DNA from: a virus
Length of the DNA stretch: 64,000 nt
Direction: 5' to 3' (one strand)
Virus record (IMG/VR): IMGVR_UViG_3300041964_000099
Location: 1-64,000 of that record
Position numbers and translations under genes: made by a program. The notes beneath the pieces are model-generated. The model was not told the DNA's origin. It worked only from the letters and a program-made list of their open reading frames with translations, and did no database searches. Below, piece after piece: positions 48,255-56,741 of this stretch (its first letter is position 1; every line of letters begins with the position of its first letter).

Positions 48255-49055
48255 TTAGCCGACGATCGAGGCTGGATTTACATCTTCAATTGCAATGTTT
48301 TTTGCAACCTCAAAAAGATTGCCAAACGCATCGGTCACACGACGATATTGATTCACAAACCTGCGATAGTTTGTGTGGTTGATATCAGCCAGAAAACGCG
48401 CTTCAACAATGCTGTCTGGATTATCTGGCTCTAAGGTATCAAGCAGCCGCAGCAAATCCGGCAATTCAGCAGGGCGCACATAGTCTTCCCGCCGAAAGGT
48501 TACAGCCTCCACAAGGTTTCGCCTTGGCGTCATGATTCGTGAGCTTTCAGTCATGGCGACTTGCTTTTGGTTGGAAACTCGTACCAGTCCTTGCCGCCAC
48601 TCTGGATGCTCTAAGAACTCTCCCAATACGTGATAAATAGGCAAAGATATGTACAGTTTGCCGAGCTGCAATCCTGGAACAGCTAAAATTTCGCTTGGAA
48701 ACGAATTGGTTTGCATAAGTCTCCTCTCAAATTGAATGTCTTGATAGTTCTTTATGTCGATCGTAATAGGTCTGCCGCATTGCGGCCATGCAAAGCGTAG
48801 CTGACTTACAGACCGGCCTGAAGCAATCATCTGCTGGGCAAAAAAATGATTGTGTTGATGCAGCAAGCGAGCATCAGTACGATCGCGGCAGTGAAAAGTA
48901 ATACTTTCCACGTTTGAAGTGGCTTCAGCGCAAAACAGCCTTGTAGCCAGGTCAGTTTCTCCCAGCTTCATCAAAACTGCAACACACTCCGCCTTAAATA
49001 GCTGGCCGTGATGTAGCGTTAAATCGCGTGGATACTCAAATTTCAACTGCTTCAT
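48255..49055 (-). CDS. Hypothetical protein, co-transcribed with an HTH regulator
   Basis: The 266-residue soluble product has an N-terminal beta and helix domain (FEYPRDLTLHHGQLFKAECV). The C-terminal part contains TESSRIMTPRRNLVEAVTFR and REDYVRPAELPDLLRLLDTL and has the rhythm of a PAS-like sensor domain; that is a guess. Its start overlaps the end of the HTH gene by four bases, so the two are made together and may interact. Confidence 0.65.
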   Translation of the reverse strand: MKQLKFEYPRDLTLHHGQLFKAECVAVLMKLGETDLATRLFCAEATSNVESITFHCRDRTDARLLHQHNHFFAQQMIASGRSVSQLRFAWPQCGRPITIDIKNYQDIQFERRLMQTNSFPSEILAVPGLQLGKLYISLPIYHVLGEFLEHPEWRQGLVRVSNQKQVAMTESSRIMTPRRNLVEAVTFRREDYVRPAELPDLLRLLDTLEPDNPDSIVEARFLADINHTNYRRFVNQYRRVTDAFGNLFEVAKNIAIEDVNPASIVG

Positions 49056-49720
49056 ACTCGCTTCCCTTCTCTTCTACTTGATCCGTTTTTGCGCTTTCCA
49101 GCGCTCATCAGCTCAGCTACTGACCACTCCTGCCCACCTGGTTTGGTCAGAATTCTCGCCAAACATTCAGCCTGATGCAACGTAATTGACGCTCCGCCAA
49201 GCAAGCTATCAATTACGGCTGGCTCTAGCAGCACGTCCTCTGCAAACGCTTCGATCCGCTGCCTACCAGCAAGGTGACTCCAGGCGCGATCGGGCTTTGC
49301 CATCTCACCCACAATTAACTGGGCAATCGTCAGCTTTGACGAATCGATCTGCATTTGATCGATCAGCAGTTGCACCAGCTCAAATTTTTCTTCTTCTGAA
49401 AGAGTGGAAGCCCATGCCGCAACTCGCGACACGGTTAAAACTTCCCCCTGCGGCGACGCTCCGAAATTTTCCAGCAAAACTGCAAGTGTAATGTCGCCGT
49501 GCAAATAGAGTTCAATCTGGGCCACAGTTGTGCCCAAATAATCTGCCAGCTTGATGCGAGCGCCGCGCATTCGATCGCCTCTGGCCCAGCGTCGCAAAGT
49601 GTCGCGAGAAATTCCAATCAGCTTGGCAGCTTCCGCCTCACTGCGATTTCCGCGCAGACGTTTGATTAAATCAACTTGATTTTTGCGACGGGGATCGGCA
49701 GATGAATTCATGTCTTTCAT
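49052..49720 (-). CDS. HTH transcriptional regulator, putative
   Basis: The 222-residue product (or 219 from the ATG at 49711) has an N-terminal helix-turn-helix SEAEAAKLIGISRDTLRRWA, about residues 27-46, of the homeodomain/MerR-like or resolvase HTH type. Several helical segments follow with no named domain. It is transcribed divergently from the membrane-protein operon at 49961. The intergenic region has an 18-bp direct repeat that may be its operator, so autoregulation and control of the divergent operon are plausible. Confidence 0.75.
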   Translation of the reverse strand: MKDMNSSADPRRKNQVDLIKRLRGNRSEAEAAKLIGISRDTLRRWARGDRMRGARIKLADYLGTTVAQIELYLHGDITLAVLLENFGASPQGEVLTVSRVAAWASTLSEEEKFELVQLLIDQMQIDSSKLTIAQLIVGEMAKPDRAWSHLAGRQRIEAFAEDVLLEPAVIDSLLGGASITLHQAECLARILTKPGGQEWSVAELMSAGKRKNGSSRREGKRV

Positions 49721-49729
49721 TAAAGCAAC

Positions 49730-49820
49730 ATCGGCAGAAAATCTACACCCCTGGCCTGAAATTAATCGCTTGAAGTTGAGCTGTCAATCAAACAAGTCAA
49801 CCAATCGGCAGAAAATCTAC
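49730..49820. repeat. 18-bp direct repeat in the divergent control region
   Basis: ATCGGCAGAAAATCTACA occurs at 49730-49747 and 49803-49820, a start-to-start distance of 73 bases (about seven helical turns). Both copies lie upstream of the promoter at 49840, so they are good candidates for regulator sites. Confidence 0.7.
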
Positions 49821-49839
49821 ATATCCTGTCGAAAACCTG

Positions 49840-49869
49840 TTGACTTTGCCAGAAGCGCGTGCCTATACT
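49840..49869 (+). promoter_or_regulatory. Sigma-70-type promoter of the 49961 operon
   Basis: TTGACT (49840-49845) and TATACT (49864-49869) are separated by 18 bases. It is followed by a leader with three 10-bp tandem repeats before the first gene. Confidence 0.6.
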
Positions 49870-49910
49870 GACCTCAACCAGTCGAAATCCGTCAAACCCG
49901 TACCACAGAC

Positions 49911-49940
49911 AGGTTCAGACAGGTTCAGACAGGTTCAGAC
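49911..49940 (+). repeat. Three 10-bp tandem repeats
   Basis: AGGTTCAGAC is repeated exactly at 49911, 49921 and 49931, then degenerates (AAGTTG). The 10-bp period places all copies on one face of the helix. The array lies between the promoter at 49840 and the gene at 49961. Confidence 0.9.
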
Positions 49941-49960
49941 AAGTTGTTTAAGCTGCTGTG

Positions 49961-50260
49961 ATGAAGACGATCGATGTGACTGCCGGTGCAACTTCTGTCC
50001 TGCCTCAAAGCTGGGCAGAAGTTGCACAACAATACAACGTCCACCCCAAAGCAATCGAGCGCGATCGCGCTGCACTCGGTCGCCACAACGACCCGATTAA
50101 TAGAGATTTACTGAAGGAAATTGGCCTGATGCGGCGCTGGCTAGCGTTAGGCAATGGAGGCCGGAGCCGATTTAATCGCCCAAATTTTATTGATTTGAAA
50201 AATAAGGGATTACTTGAAGCCCAACTACAGGCAGCAGAAGCCTGTCAAGCCAGCAAGTAA
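49961..50260 (+). CDS. Small HTH-like protein
   Basis: From the ATG at 49961 the product has 99 or 100 residues. QSWAEVAQQYNVHPKAIERD followed by RAALG has the shape of a helix-turn-helix that recognises DNA. The rest is basic (RRWLALGNGGRSRFNRPN). It is the first gene of the membrane-protein operon and could regulate it or bind the adjacent tandem repeats. Confidence 0.6.
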   Translation: MKTIDVTAGATSVLPQSWAEVAQQYNVHPKAIERDRAALGRHNDPINRDLLKEIGLMRRWLALGNGGRSRFNRPNFIDLKNKGLLEAQLQAAEACQASK

Positions 50261-50343
50261 TTTCAAGCTGTCCGATCATGTCTGAAGGCGTCCTTCAGAC
50301 AGCTTCACCCCAGTTCACCCTAGTTCACAAGGAGTTTGATGAA

Positions 50344-50919
50344 ATGATCACATCCTTACAAACCAGCGCTCAAAATGCTTGCGACTACCGTGAGCGTCTT
50401 GAAATGTTGACAACGGCGATCGAAGAAGACGGTCTATGGGACAACGCAGGCAAGCCAATTCGTTCCGAAGAAATTCGGGCGATCGCTCAAGTAGCCACGG
50501 ACATTACATCTGAGCTGACAAAATACTGCCCTGTGGAAGGCTGGATACCACTTGAGCCAGAAGAATTGAAAAGCCACATGATGAATGCCGCCCAAGAAGT
50601 TTTAGACGGTTATCGCTATTTCAACGGTCGATTACCAGACAGTCATGAGTCTCAAGTCCAAGAGCGAGTTTATTTTCTGCTTGGAAAGGTTAAGCCGCTT
50701 CATGTCCGACTGGCAGATTGGCTCAGCCGCATCAACCCCGCTGTTCTAAAAACACTGGCTGTACTTGTTTTGGCTGTTTTATGTCTCGCGCTTTTTCATC
50801 CTACTGGTCAACCCAGCCCTAGCAGCTTCTCCTCTCAAGTTCAACACCTTGGCAAAAACGCATTGAAAAAATTCTGCGTTACGCCAAATGATGTGCCCTT
50901 GAGCTTTGAACTGGACTAA
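50344..50919 (+). CDS. Single-pass membrane protein
   Basis: I chose the ATG at 50344 because GGAG stands nine bases upstream (191 residues). An in-frame ATG at 50278 would add 22 residues with no ribosome site. The N-terminal 120 residues are helical and acidic. One membrane helix (VLKTLAVLVLAVLCLALF) is at about 136-153, and a short tail follows. The topology puts the large domain in the cytoplasm. Family unknown. Confidence 0.6.
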   Translation: MITSLQTSAQNACDYRERLEMLTTAIEEDGLWDNAGKPIRSEEIRAIAQVATDITSELTKYCPVEGWIPLEPEELKSHMMNAAQEVLDGYRYFNGRLPDSHESQVQERVYFLLGKVKPLHVRLADWLSRINPAVLKTLAVLVLAVLCLALFHPTGQPSPSSFSSQVQHLGKNALKKFCVTPNDVPLSFELD

Positions 50920-50989
50920 ACCAGTCTGAAGCTGTCCAAATCCTCTGATGTCACCCACTTCACTTCGTTCCACTATCTACCGTTAAGTC

Positions 50990-51655
50990 ATGACAGGTTT
51001 TCAAACATTTTCAGCTCAACAAATCTACGCTGCACATCGCATCCTCGCCAAGGATGTCGAAGCGATCGCCGAATACCTGGGATTTGCCGAATCTCGGTTT
51101 AGCAATCTGCAAGTAGAGCAAATTATCAAATTTGTAAAGGAGGCAAAGCAACACGGCAAAACGATCAACCAGTTCATCGCGAGTCTGAAGTCTGCACAGG
51201 CAGAACAGGCAGAACAGCCACAACAAGAAGTGACGCCGGACTTTGGCGGCGACCAGCCAGCCGTAAGCACTGAGTCAGCCCTTGCAAAAGTTCATTTGCA
51301 ATCGAGACAGGATGCACTGCTCGCAGGAGTTGGCGCACAGCTTCAGGAATTCAAAGATTTTGGCAAAGGCAAGCAACTGGTCGTAGAGCTGCTGAATGGC
51401 GATCGCGTTCCTGCCAGCGAATTAGAGCAAGCCATTCTCGATAATGCAAAAGCTTCACTGGCAGCAGCAGCTAAGGGTTTTAACTCTTTTTTGTCGCGCG
51501 ACGGGGGGAAGCTGCAATTTATGACAGCGGATACCCAGCCGCTGACGCTGACAGATGCGATTCAGGCGCACCTCGATCGAAACAACCTCAAGTTGGCAGC
51601 TCTACCAGCAGACCAAACAGTAGATGTCCAAAGCCTGCCCGCAGCAGCCCTATAA
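50990..51655 (+). CDS. Hypothetical soluble protein
   Basis: The 221-residue product begins TGFQTFSAQQIYAAHRILAK and is predicted helical. It has a Gln/Glu-rich linker (AEQAEQPQQEVTP, about residues 70-84) and an Ala-rich C-terminal part (NAKASLAAAAKGFNSFLSRD). No membrane segment. It may be a cytoplasmic partner of the operon. Not recognised. Confidence 0.65.
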   Translation: MTGFQTFSAQQIYAAHRILAKDVEAIAEYLGFAESRFSNLQVEQIIKFVKEAKQHGKTINQFIASLKSAQAEQAEQPQQEVTPDFGGDQPAVSTESALAKVHLQSRQDALLAGVGAQLQEFKDFGKGKQLVVELLNGDRVPASELEQAILDNAKASLAAAAKGFNSFLSRDGGKLQFMTADTQPLTLTDAIQAHLDRNNLKLAALPADQTVDVQSLPAAAL

Positions 51656-51672
51656 GCAGAGAGACCGCCCCG

Positions 51673-52374
51673 ATGAAACCCAACTGGATAGGTTCTCTTC
51701 CCCCCTCAGTTTCACGCCCGTTGTGTGGCGTGGTTTTGGCCGTGGCCTGCATCGGTGGCGGCCTGGAACTTGCAAAGCAAGCCTTTGGGCTTGACGTTCC
51801 GCCGTTGAAGCAGACGGCAGTTCCAATTGCTGCAACCGGCCTGTTTGTAGGCATTTGGTTTTCGACCGAGAAAAATCCTTCAGAAGAATTCGTTTCTTCT
51901 GAAGAAGCTGCGGCTGCTCCACCCTCCCCAACCGGCTCGCCGGATGAAAATACTCGTGCGATCGATCTGTACGTGGGATGGGCCAACACGCTGCCAGAGG
52001 ATCGAGCCGTTCAAGCGATCGATCGACTGGCTCAAGTTGCTGCAATGCGTGAGGAAATTAAAAAGCAGCCGTTGCCGCAACAGACACGCCTGTATGGGGA
52101 AATGCCCTGGCAGACGGTCGATCGATTTGTCGTGCCACAGCAAGCCGAACTGCCACCGGCTTCAGCCCCAGCAATCACTTCCCCTGTACGTGAGGAAAAA
52201 ATCAATGAACCTGTTAATCGAAGTTCAGCAGCAGCGCCCACAAGTCCTCAGTCCTTCCGGCTCGAAGAACCTTGCGGCGCGGCCTCAAATGGTTCAACTC
52301 CAGCCTCAAGCGCACAAAAGTTTGAAGCCGTCTTCAACTCAGATACTTGGGCTGATGAGTCGATACCCGTCTAA
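51673..52374 (+). CDS. Membrane protein with long Pro/Ala-rich domain
   Basis: The 233-residue product has two hydrophobic helices near the N-terminus (CGVVLAVACIGGGLELA at about 18-34 and AVPIAATGLFVGIWF at about 49-63). A largely polar, Pro/Ser/Ala-rich region extends to the C-terminus. A helical island (LPEDRAVQAIDRLAQVAAMR) breaks it. It overlaps the next small gene. It may anchor a complex at the membrane. Confidence 0.65.
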   Translation: MKPNWIGSLPPSVSRPLCGVVLAVACIGGGLELAKQAFGLDVPPLKQTAVPIAATGLFVGIWFSTEKNPSEEFVSSEEAAAAPPSPTGSPDENTRAIDLYVGWANTLPEDRAVQAIDRLAQVAAMREEIKKQPLPQQTRLYGEMPWQTVDRFVVPQQAELPPASAPAITSPVREEKINEPVNRSSAAAPTSPQSFRLEEPCGAASNGSTPASSAQKFEAVFNSDTWADESIPV

Positions 52375-52504
52375 GCGATCATTCCACCGCTGGGGGTTTC
52401 GCATTGGAGCGCTGGCGATCGCCTTGTGTGCGATCATCCTGCCCAGCTTGAGCGGAACTCATGCAATGGCCGCTGAGCCAAATTCAACAAAACTCGTCAG
52501 TTGA
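52355..52504 (+). CDS. Small protein with signal-peptide-like N-terminus
   Basis: From the ATG at 52355 the product has 49 residues. It has a basic start (RYPSKRSFHRWGFR), a hydrophobic core (IGALAIALCAIILPSLS) and a likely cleavage site after THAMA. Only about ten mature residues would remain. An in-frame ATG at 52205 is possible but lies inside the previous gene. It may be a true tiny exported protein, or the missing signal peptide of the next gene in a shifted frame. Confidence 0.4.
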   Translation: MSRYPSKRSFHRWGFRIGALAIALCAIILPSLSGTHAMAAEPNSTKLVS

Positions 52505-52517
52505 GATCGAGGTAGGG

Positions 52518-53207
52518 ATGCAAATTGAACTAAGAAATGTAGGGAGCATTGTTTTCAACACGGGCGCAGAAAATCAAACTGTCTGGCCTGAAATGAGAGC
52601 GCAATTAGAGCCAGCGCCCTCACCATTGCCATCCCTACCCGCTGCATCTCAAAAGCAAATTGCTGCTTCAGACACATCGCCGCCATCAGCGGCGATCGTT
52701 CCCGCTCCTGCCGGGAAAATCGTTCAACCGCTGCCAACGCCGATTCCAACTCGGCCAGTCGTGCCGATGCAGCCGCCAACGCCACCACCGAGCGTTTTGG
52801 CGTTCCGCGCTGCCAAGCAGCGGCAGCAGATGCAAACTTTTTTGCCGCCACCACCGGCAAGTTTGCAGTTGCCGCCACCGCCCGCAAGCTTGGAGCAGTT
52901 GCAATTAGAACCAGAAAATGTAGAGGAAGAAAATAGCAATTCTTTCTGGTTTGGATTTCTGGATTCTTTTATTGACATTTCACTCATAGTTTTAACCATC
53001 TTGCTAGCTGGCGTAATGGCAATGCGATGGTATGAGGAAAGATCCCAGCCTGAATCGCAAACTCCGGCTCCAACTTCAACGCCACGACCCCAACGCCGAC
53101 CCCAACGCCGACGCCCAACGCCGACCCCAACTTCAACGCCAACCCCTGCGGCTGGCTCTCAGCCTGTTCCAGTTCCAGCAATCCCAATTCCGCAAGGAAG
53201 ACAATGA
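52518..53207 (+). CDS. Proline-rich single-pass membrane protein
   Basis: From the ATG at 52518 (GAGGT upstream) the product has 229 residues. The N-terminal 130 residues are rich in Pro, Ala and Gln (TPIPTRPVVPMQPPTPPPS; LPPPPASLQLPPPPASLEQL). One membrane helix (DISLIVLTILLAGVMAM, about 154-170) precedes an Arg/Pro/Thr-repeat tail (TPTPTSTPTP). TonB- or VirB10-like proteins use such Pro-rich stretches to span the periplasm, but there is no sequence evidence of homology. It overlaps the next gene by four bases. Confidence 0.65.
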   Translation: MQIELRNVGSIVFNTGAENQTVWPEMRAQLEPAPSPLPSLPAASQKQIAASDTSPPSAAIVPAPAGKIVQPLPTPIPTRPVVPMQPPTPPPSVLAFRAAKQRQQMQTFLPPPPASLQLPPPPASLEQLQLEPENVEEENSNSFWFGFLDSFIDISLIVLTILLAGVMAMRWYEERSQPESQTPAPTSTPRPQRRPQRRRPTPTPTSTPTPAAGSQPVPVPAIPIPQGRQ

Positions 53208-53680
53208 CCATCAATCCACCTGATGAATGGCGAGAGTGGACAAACACAGTGCATGTCTACAATGAGCCTGTCCCAGAAGAATCGCCAAATCCGCAGCAGA
53301 ACCCTGAAAATAACGCGAAGCCCATTGCGATCGCGATTACTACCTTTCAGTGGCGAGCGATTTTTATGGAAACGTTTTTCTATGCCACAACAGCTTTTGT
53401 CGCGTTCTGGGTGATAGAGAAATTTCTAGGTTTCCTGCTGACTGCTGCCATTGTCTTGATGTCCGTGGCGCTGGCCGCCGCGTTCCTAGTGTATTGCCAT
53501 CGCAGCGGGCCGCTGATTGTGCGAGCCGTGCGGCTTAGCCAGCTTTCTCAGACAGTGAACCTGCGCAGAGACTGGGATGAGTCTATCCATCTCCTGTACC
53601 AGGTCGCCGCGCAATTCGTTTTCCTGTGCGAATTGGCGATCGCCCTGGCAATTGCCTTAAGTTTGACAATTTTGTTGTGA
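53204..53680 (+). CDS. Multi-pass membrane protein
   Basis: The 158-residue product has a polar N-terminus and then at least two helices (FYATTAFVAFWVIEKFLGF; LLTAAIVLMSVALAAAFLV). A third lies at the C-terminus (LCELAIALAIALSLTILL). Translation is coupled to the Pro-rich gene before it (ATGA overlap). It would be an inner-membrane component next to the FtsK-like ATPase gene. Confidence 0.7.
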   Translation: MTINPPDEWREWTNTVHVYNEPVPEESPNPQQNPENNAKPIAIAITTFQWRAIFMETFFYATTAFVAFWVIEKFLGFLLTAAIVLMSVALAAAFLVYCHRSGPLIVRAVRLSQLSQTVNLRRDWDESIHLLYQVAAQFVFLCELAIALAIALSLTILL

Positions 53681-53686
53681 AGTGAA

Positions 53687-55240
53687 ATGCTGGCCCGATC
53701 GCTAAATGCAAGTGAGCAAAGATGGCTGTATGAAGCTGTTCAATATGCTTTGGCAACAAAGCAGACGCCAAAAAACTTTGAAGCGCTGTTAGTTGACAGC
53801 TTTCCAGAAGAGTTGCTGCCACAAGCCAAAGCGCTTTCAGTTCAGCATTATCAACACATTGTTAGCACTCAGCCGCAGTTAGTTGCTAATCCAGAGACTC
53901 CATATGAACCCCCCCTAGAAAATCAGCCGCCTGCACATAGCGCTTCTGATTCTGAACCTGTTTATGAACCAGTCTATGAGCCGCAGACTGAAGAAAGTTA
54001 TCAGCAGTACACCACAACTACAACGACAGCGCCCGCAGATGCAGCAGAACCCGATCCGCGTCCCTACTCAGAACCATTCCCGTTAGACCGCAATCCGACG
54101 CGAGAGGAACTTGAGGCAAAGGGGCAAGAACTGCTGTGGATTTGTCGCCGCCGTCGCGCTTCTTGTCTGCCGGTGAACCTTCTCAACAGCGCTCGGTTCT
54201 ATGAATTTCAGATTGTGCCAGACATAGAACAAAACGTTGCCGTTGACGCAGTTATGAAGCTGCAACAAGATTTTATTGTTCATGCTGGCCTTCCCCAATC
54301 GACCTTGCTAGAGCGGCAGTCTGGCTCAATCGGGATTCAAGTGCCAAAAGTGGAATGGGAGCCGCTGCGCTTCCTCAATCACTTTACGCCCAAAGTTATG
54401 CCGCCACAGCCAGAGCTGCCCCTCACGGCCTACATTGGCTTGGATAAAAGGCTGGAATGGATTAAGCAAAGAATTTTAGGAGTGGCGCTAGGTGGTGCGT
54501 TTGAAAGCGGCAAAAGCTGCTGGATCAAGCAAGTTGTTTTGTCGCTGATGGCAAGTCGCAACCCCAATGATTTCAAGGTCATCTTCGTTGATGTCAAGCC
54601 TGAAGGCTATGACATCTTCGATCGATCGCCCTGGTCGCTGGGATGCGACGATTTCTTGTCAACTGAGAGCAACAAATTAGATTGCTTGAGAGCAAAATGC
54701 TCAATTAAAGACCCAGGAGATTTTTACACTTTTCTGCAACTGGCCCTAATAGAAGGGGCTGAACGACAAACGTTGTTTCGCGCACACGGAACAAACAACC
54801 TCTTGGATTTCAACCAGGTGCAGCCGAACATGGCGCTGCCACAGATCCTCGTGATTGTTGATGAAACAGGAATGACGCTCGGCTCACCTGGCAGTAGTTG
54901 GCGCAAAAAAATTGGCCCGCTCTCGATCCAAGCTGTCAAAGCGCTGCGATCGTCAGGGTTCTGCTGGGTTTTTGGTGATCAGCGTCCGGCCAATCGGGTC
55001 ATCCCCGAAGACGTTGACACCAACCTGACGCTGCGAATTGGTTTTCAGGTTGGGGATAAAAATGACAGCGAAATTGTTTTAGGCCGGGGCTACCCCCAAG
55101 CCATGTATTTGCGAGGGCATGGTGATGGCTTTTGTCGCAGTGGCGGGGAATTGCAGCGCTTTCAATCTGCGCTAGTCAAGGACTCTGACATCCTCTCATT
55201 CCTGAGATGGAGCACTCAAAAATATCGAAATTTAGGCTAA
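53687..55240 (+). CDS. FtsK/SpoIIIE-like DNA translocase ATPase
   Basis: The 517-residue product has a helical N-terminal domain (1-65), a disordered Pro/Thr/Glu-rich linker (66-135) and a C-terminal motor domain. Walker A is GAFESGKS at 270-277 and Walker B is ILVIVDE at 387-393. The late TLRIGFQVGDKNDSEIVLG matches the FtsK block (RIxFxVxxxxDSxxxL) with the sensor/arginine-finger region. It has no membrane helices of its own, unlike FtsK, and lacks a recognisable gamma domain. The membrane proteins just upstream may anchor it. The family pumps double-stranded DNA. A role in transfer or segregation of this element is inferred from context. Confidence 0.85.
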   Translation: MLARSLNASEQRWLYEAVQYALATKQTPKNFEALLVDSFPEELLPQAKALSVQHYQHIVSTQPQLVANPETPYEPPLENQPPAHSASDSEPVYEPVYEPQTEESYQQYTTTTTTAPADAAEPDPRPYSEPFPLDRNPTREELEAKGQELLWICRRRRASCLPVNLLNSARFYEFQIVPDIEQNVAVDAVMKLQQDFIVHAGLPQSTLLERQSGSIGIQVPKVEWEPLRFLNHFTPKVMPPQPELPLTAYIGLDKRLEWIKQRILGVALGGAFESGKSCWIKQVVLSLMASRNPNDFKVIFVDVKPEGYDIFDRSPWSLGCDDFLSTESNKLDCLRAKCSIKDPGDFYTFLQLALIEGAERQTLFRAHGTNNLLDFNQVQPNMALPQILVIVDETGMTLGSPGSSWRKKIGPLSIQAVKALRSSGFCWVFGDQRPANRVIPEDVDTNLTLRIGFQVGDKNDSEIVLGRGYPQAMYLRGHGDGFCRSGGELQRFQSALVKDSDILSFLRWSTQKYRNLG

Positions 55241-56181
55241 TGAACAAAGTATCGCGACGAAGATTTCTGCGTATTGGTGGCGCTTCAGTAATCGGGCTAA
55301 CAGCCTTCACTGAAGCTGAAACTTTGCAGCCGCAGGAAGAATCAATCAGCAGTTCTGTGCCGCTCGACGCGCACGAGCAATCGCTATTAGTCCCTCTAAA
55401 TCAACCTGTTGCTTCGCCTGCTGCGGCCAGGTCGCCCGCTGCCCCTGCGCCTGCGCCGCGATCGCCCACGACGCCACCCCCACCCCCACCAGGCAGTGAA
55501 TTTCGGCGACAAGGGAGGCGCGTTGTGCCTGTGGTCGATAACGATCGACCACAGGCGCGATCCTATACTCCGGCCAAAGGCATGACGCCAGAGATTGAAA
55601 GTCGGGTTTGGGCCGCCTTCCAGCGGGTAATTATGTTCGCCGAAGGAACCTGGTATCGGGGCAGCCCGCATAACGGTTACTTAATCATGTACACAGGCAA
55701 AAATATCAGAGATATCCTGCCGAACTTTCAATATGAAAAGCATCCCTATTTCCTAGTGCCAGCAAATCGCCGCAGCTCTGTAATACCCTGTGGCCTGATT
55801 AAAGGCAGGCGTGTGTGTAGCTGGGCCAGCGGTATTGGGCAGTTTATGCCCGATACGTGGACGGAGTTTTGGCACAAATATCCCAAAGTTTGGTTTCAGT
55901 CGATTCCAGAATTTGGAGCGCAAAATCAAGACCGCATGATCCAAATCCTCGCCGGAGAGTGCGGCGCGTATTGGGCGCTGATGCGCGGCGTGGCGATCGC
56001 TGCTGGCAAAGCAGAGGTGAACCGCGATAATTTGCGCACAGCCATTGTCAAGGCCAGTCCAACTTGGGCTGGTTTGCCAAATTGGTTAGACGAAAGTGCC
56101 CTTGATCAGAATGCTAAGCCGATGGCGGAGCTGGAGAGACTGTTTTATCGTGAACTCAATGATTTACAGCGAGCAGTTTGA
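55240..56181 (+). CDS. Tat-exported lysozyme or transglycosylase-like protein
   Basis: From the ATG at 55240, which overlaps the stop of the ATPase gene, the product has 313 residues. It starts with a twin-arginine signal (VSRRRFLRIGGASVIGLTAF). A Pro/Ala-rich periplasmic linker (about 45-85) follows. The C-terminal domain resembles lambda-type endolysins: FAEGTWYRG with a likely catalytic Glu, CGLIKGRRVCSWASG with a Cys pair, then GQFMPDTW and NQDRMIQIL. It should cleave peptidoglycan in the periplasm. Such enzymes open the wall for conjugation machines. Coupling to the ATPase gene supports a shared complex. Confidence 0.8.
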   Translation: MNKVSRRRFLRIGGASVIGLTAFTEAETLQPQEESISSSVPLDAHEQSLLVPLNQPVASPAAARSPAAPAPAPRSPTTPPPPPPGSEFRRQGRRVVPVVDNDRPQARSYTPAKGMTPEIESRVWAAFQRVIMFAEGTWYRGSPHNGYLIMYTGKNIRDILPNFQYEKHPYFLVPANRRSSVIPCGLIKGRRVCSWASGIGQFMPDTWTEFWHKYPKVWFQSIPEFGAQNQDRMIQILAGECGAYWALMRGVAIAAGKAEVNRDNLRTAIVKASPTWAGLPNWLDESALDQNAKPMAELERLFYRELNDLQRAV

Positions 56182-56678
56182 TGTCTAGAGGCGTTGATGC
56201 GTTTTGGTATAACGCTAGAACAGTTGCACTAATCAGCGCCGCCTTTGCGACGATGGGCGCGACGATCGCGTTGACCTACCTGAGCTGGTGGCTTGCCCTT
56301 TCGACCGTCTTGTGGCTGTGGCTGGTTTGGGCGATCGGTGTTGGCTGCGGTTTGATGCTTGCAATTCGGCTGCATCATCTTCGCTCTAGAGCCTCACCAG
56401 CCTCGATCGCGCAACCTAAGCTGGTAACAGACGCTCAGCCAGTCCAAAGGGTCTCTGACTCGCTTCCGACCCCACCCAGGCACGTTTTACGCTCAGCGAT
56501 CGCAGAGCTGACTGAAAAAGCAATCAGCCTCGAAGGGTTCTGCGTCTATTGCCAAGCGTCGGCTCAAGACTTGCTCGATCGCCCCTACGATCCGAGCCTA
56601 CACGCTGAAGACTGCCCGATCCCAATCGCGCACAAGCTAGTGCAACTGGAGGCCCAAGCCACCCATAAACAAAACTAA
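56181..56678 (+). CDS. Two-helix membrane protein with cytoplasmic Cys motif
   Basis: The ATG at 56181 overlaps the stop of the lysozyme-like gene. The 165-residue product has two adjacent membrane helices (VALISAAFATMGATIALTYL and LWLWLVWAIGVGCGLMLAI). A basic and Pro-rich linker follows. The C-terminal soluble domain has CVYC and a later C near 142. It belongs to the same operon. The soluble domain could bind a metal. Function unknown. Confidence 0.65.
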   Translation: MSRGVDAFWYNARTVALISAAFATMGATIALTYLSWWLALSTVLWLWLVWAIGVGCGLMLAIRLHHLRSRASPASIAQPKLVTDAQPVQRVSDSLPTPPRHVLRSAIAELTEKAISLEGFCVYCQASAQDLLDRPYDPSLHAEDCPIPIAHKLVQLEAQATHKQN

Positions 56679-56741
56679 GTGATTGATATTTGTTAGAAAG
56701 TATGTAAACCTTTGATCGATCCCGATTCCAGGATTCAGGCC

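Noticed and set aside
53687-55240. Calling the ATPase a conjugative coupling protein (TraD/VirD4) or ftsK
   Set aside because: Its motif order is FtsK-like, but it lacks membrane helices and a gamma domain, and no relaxase or T4SS gene is seen, so only a family-level call is made.
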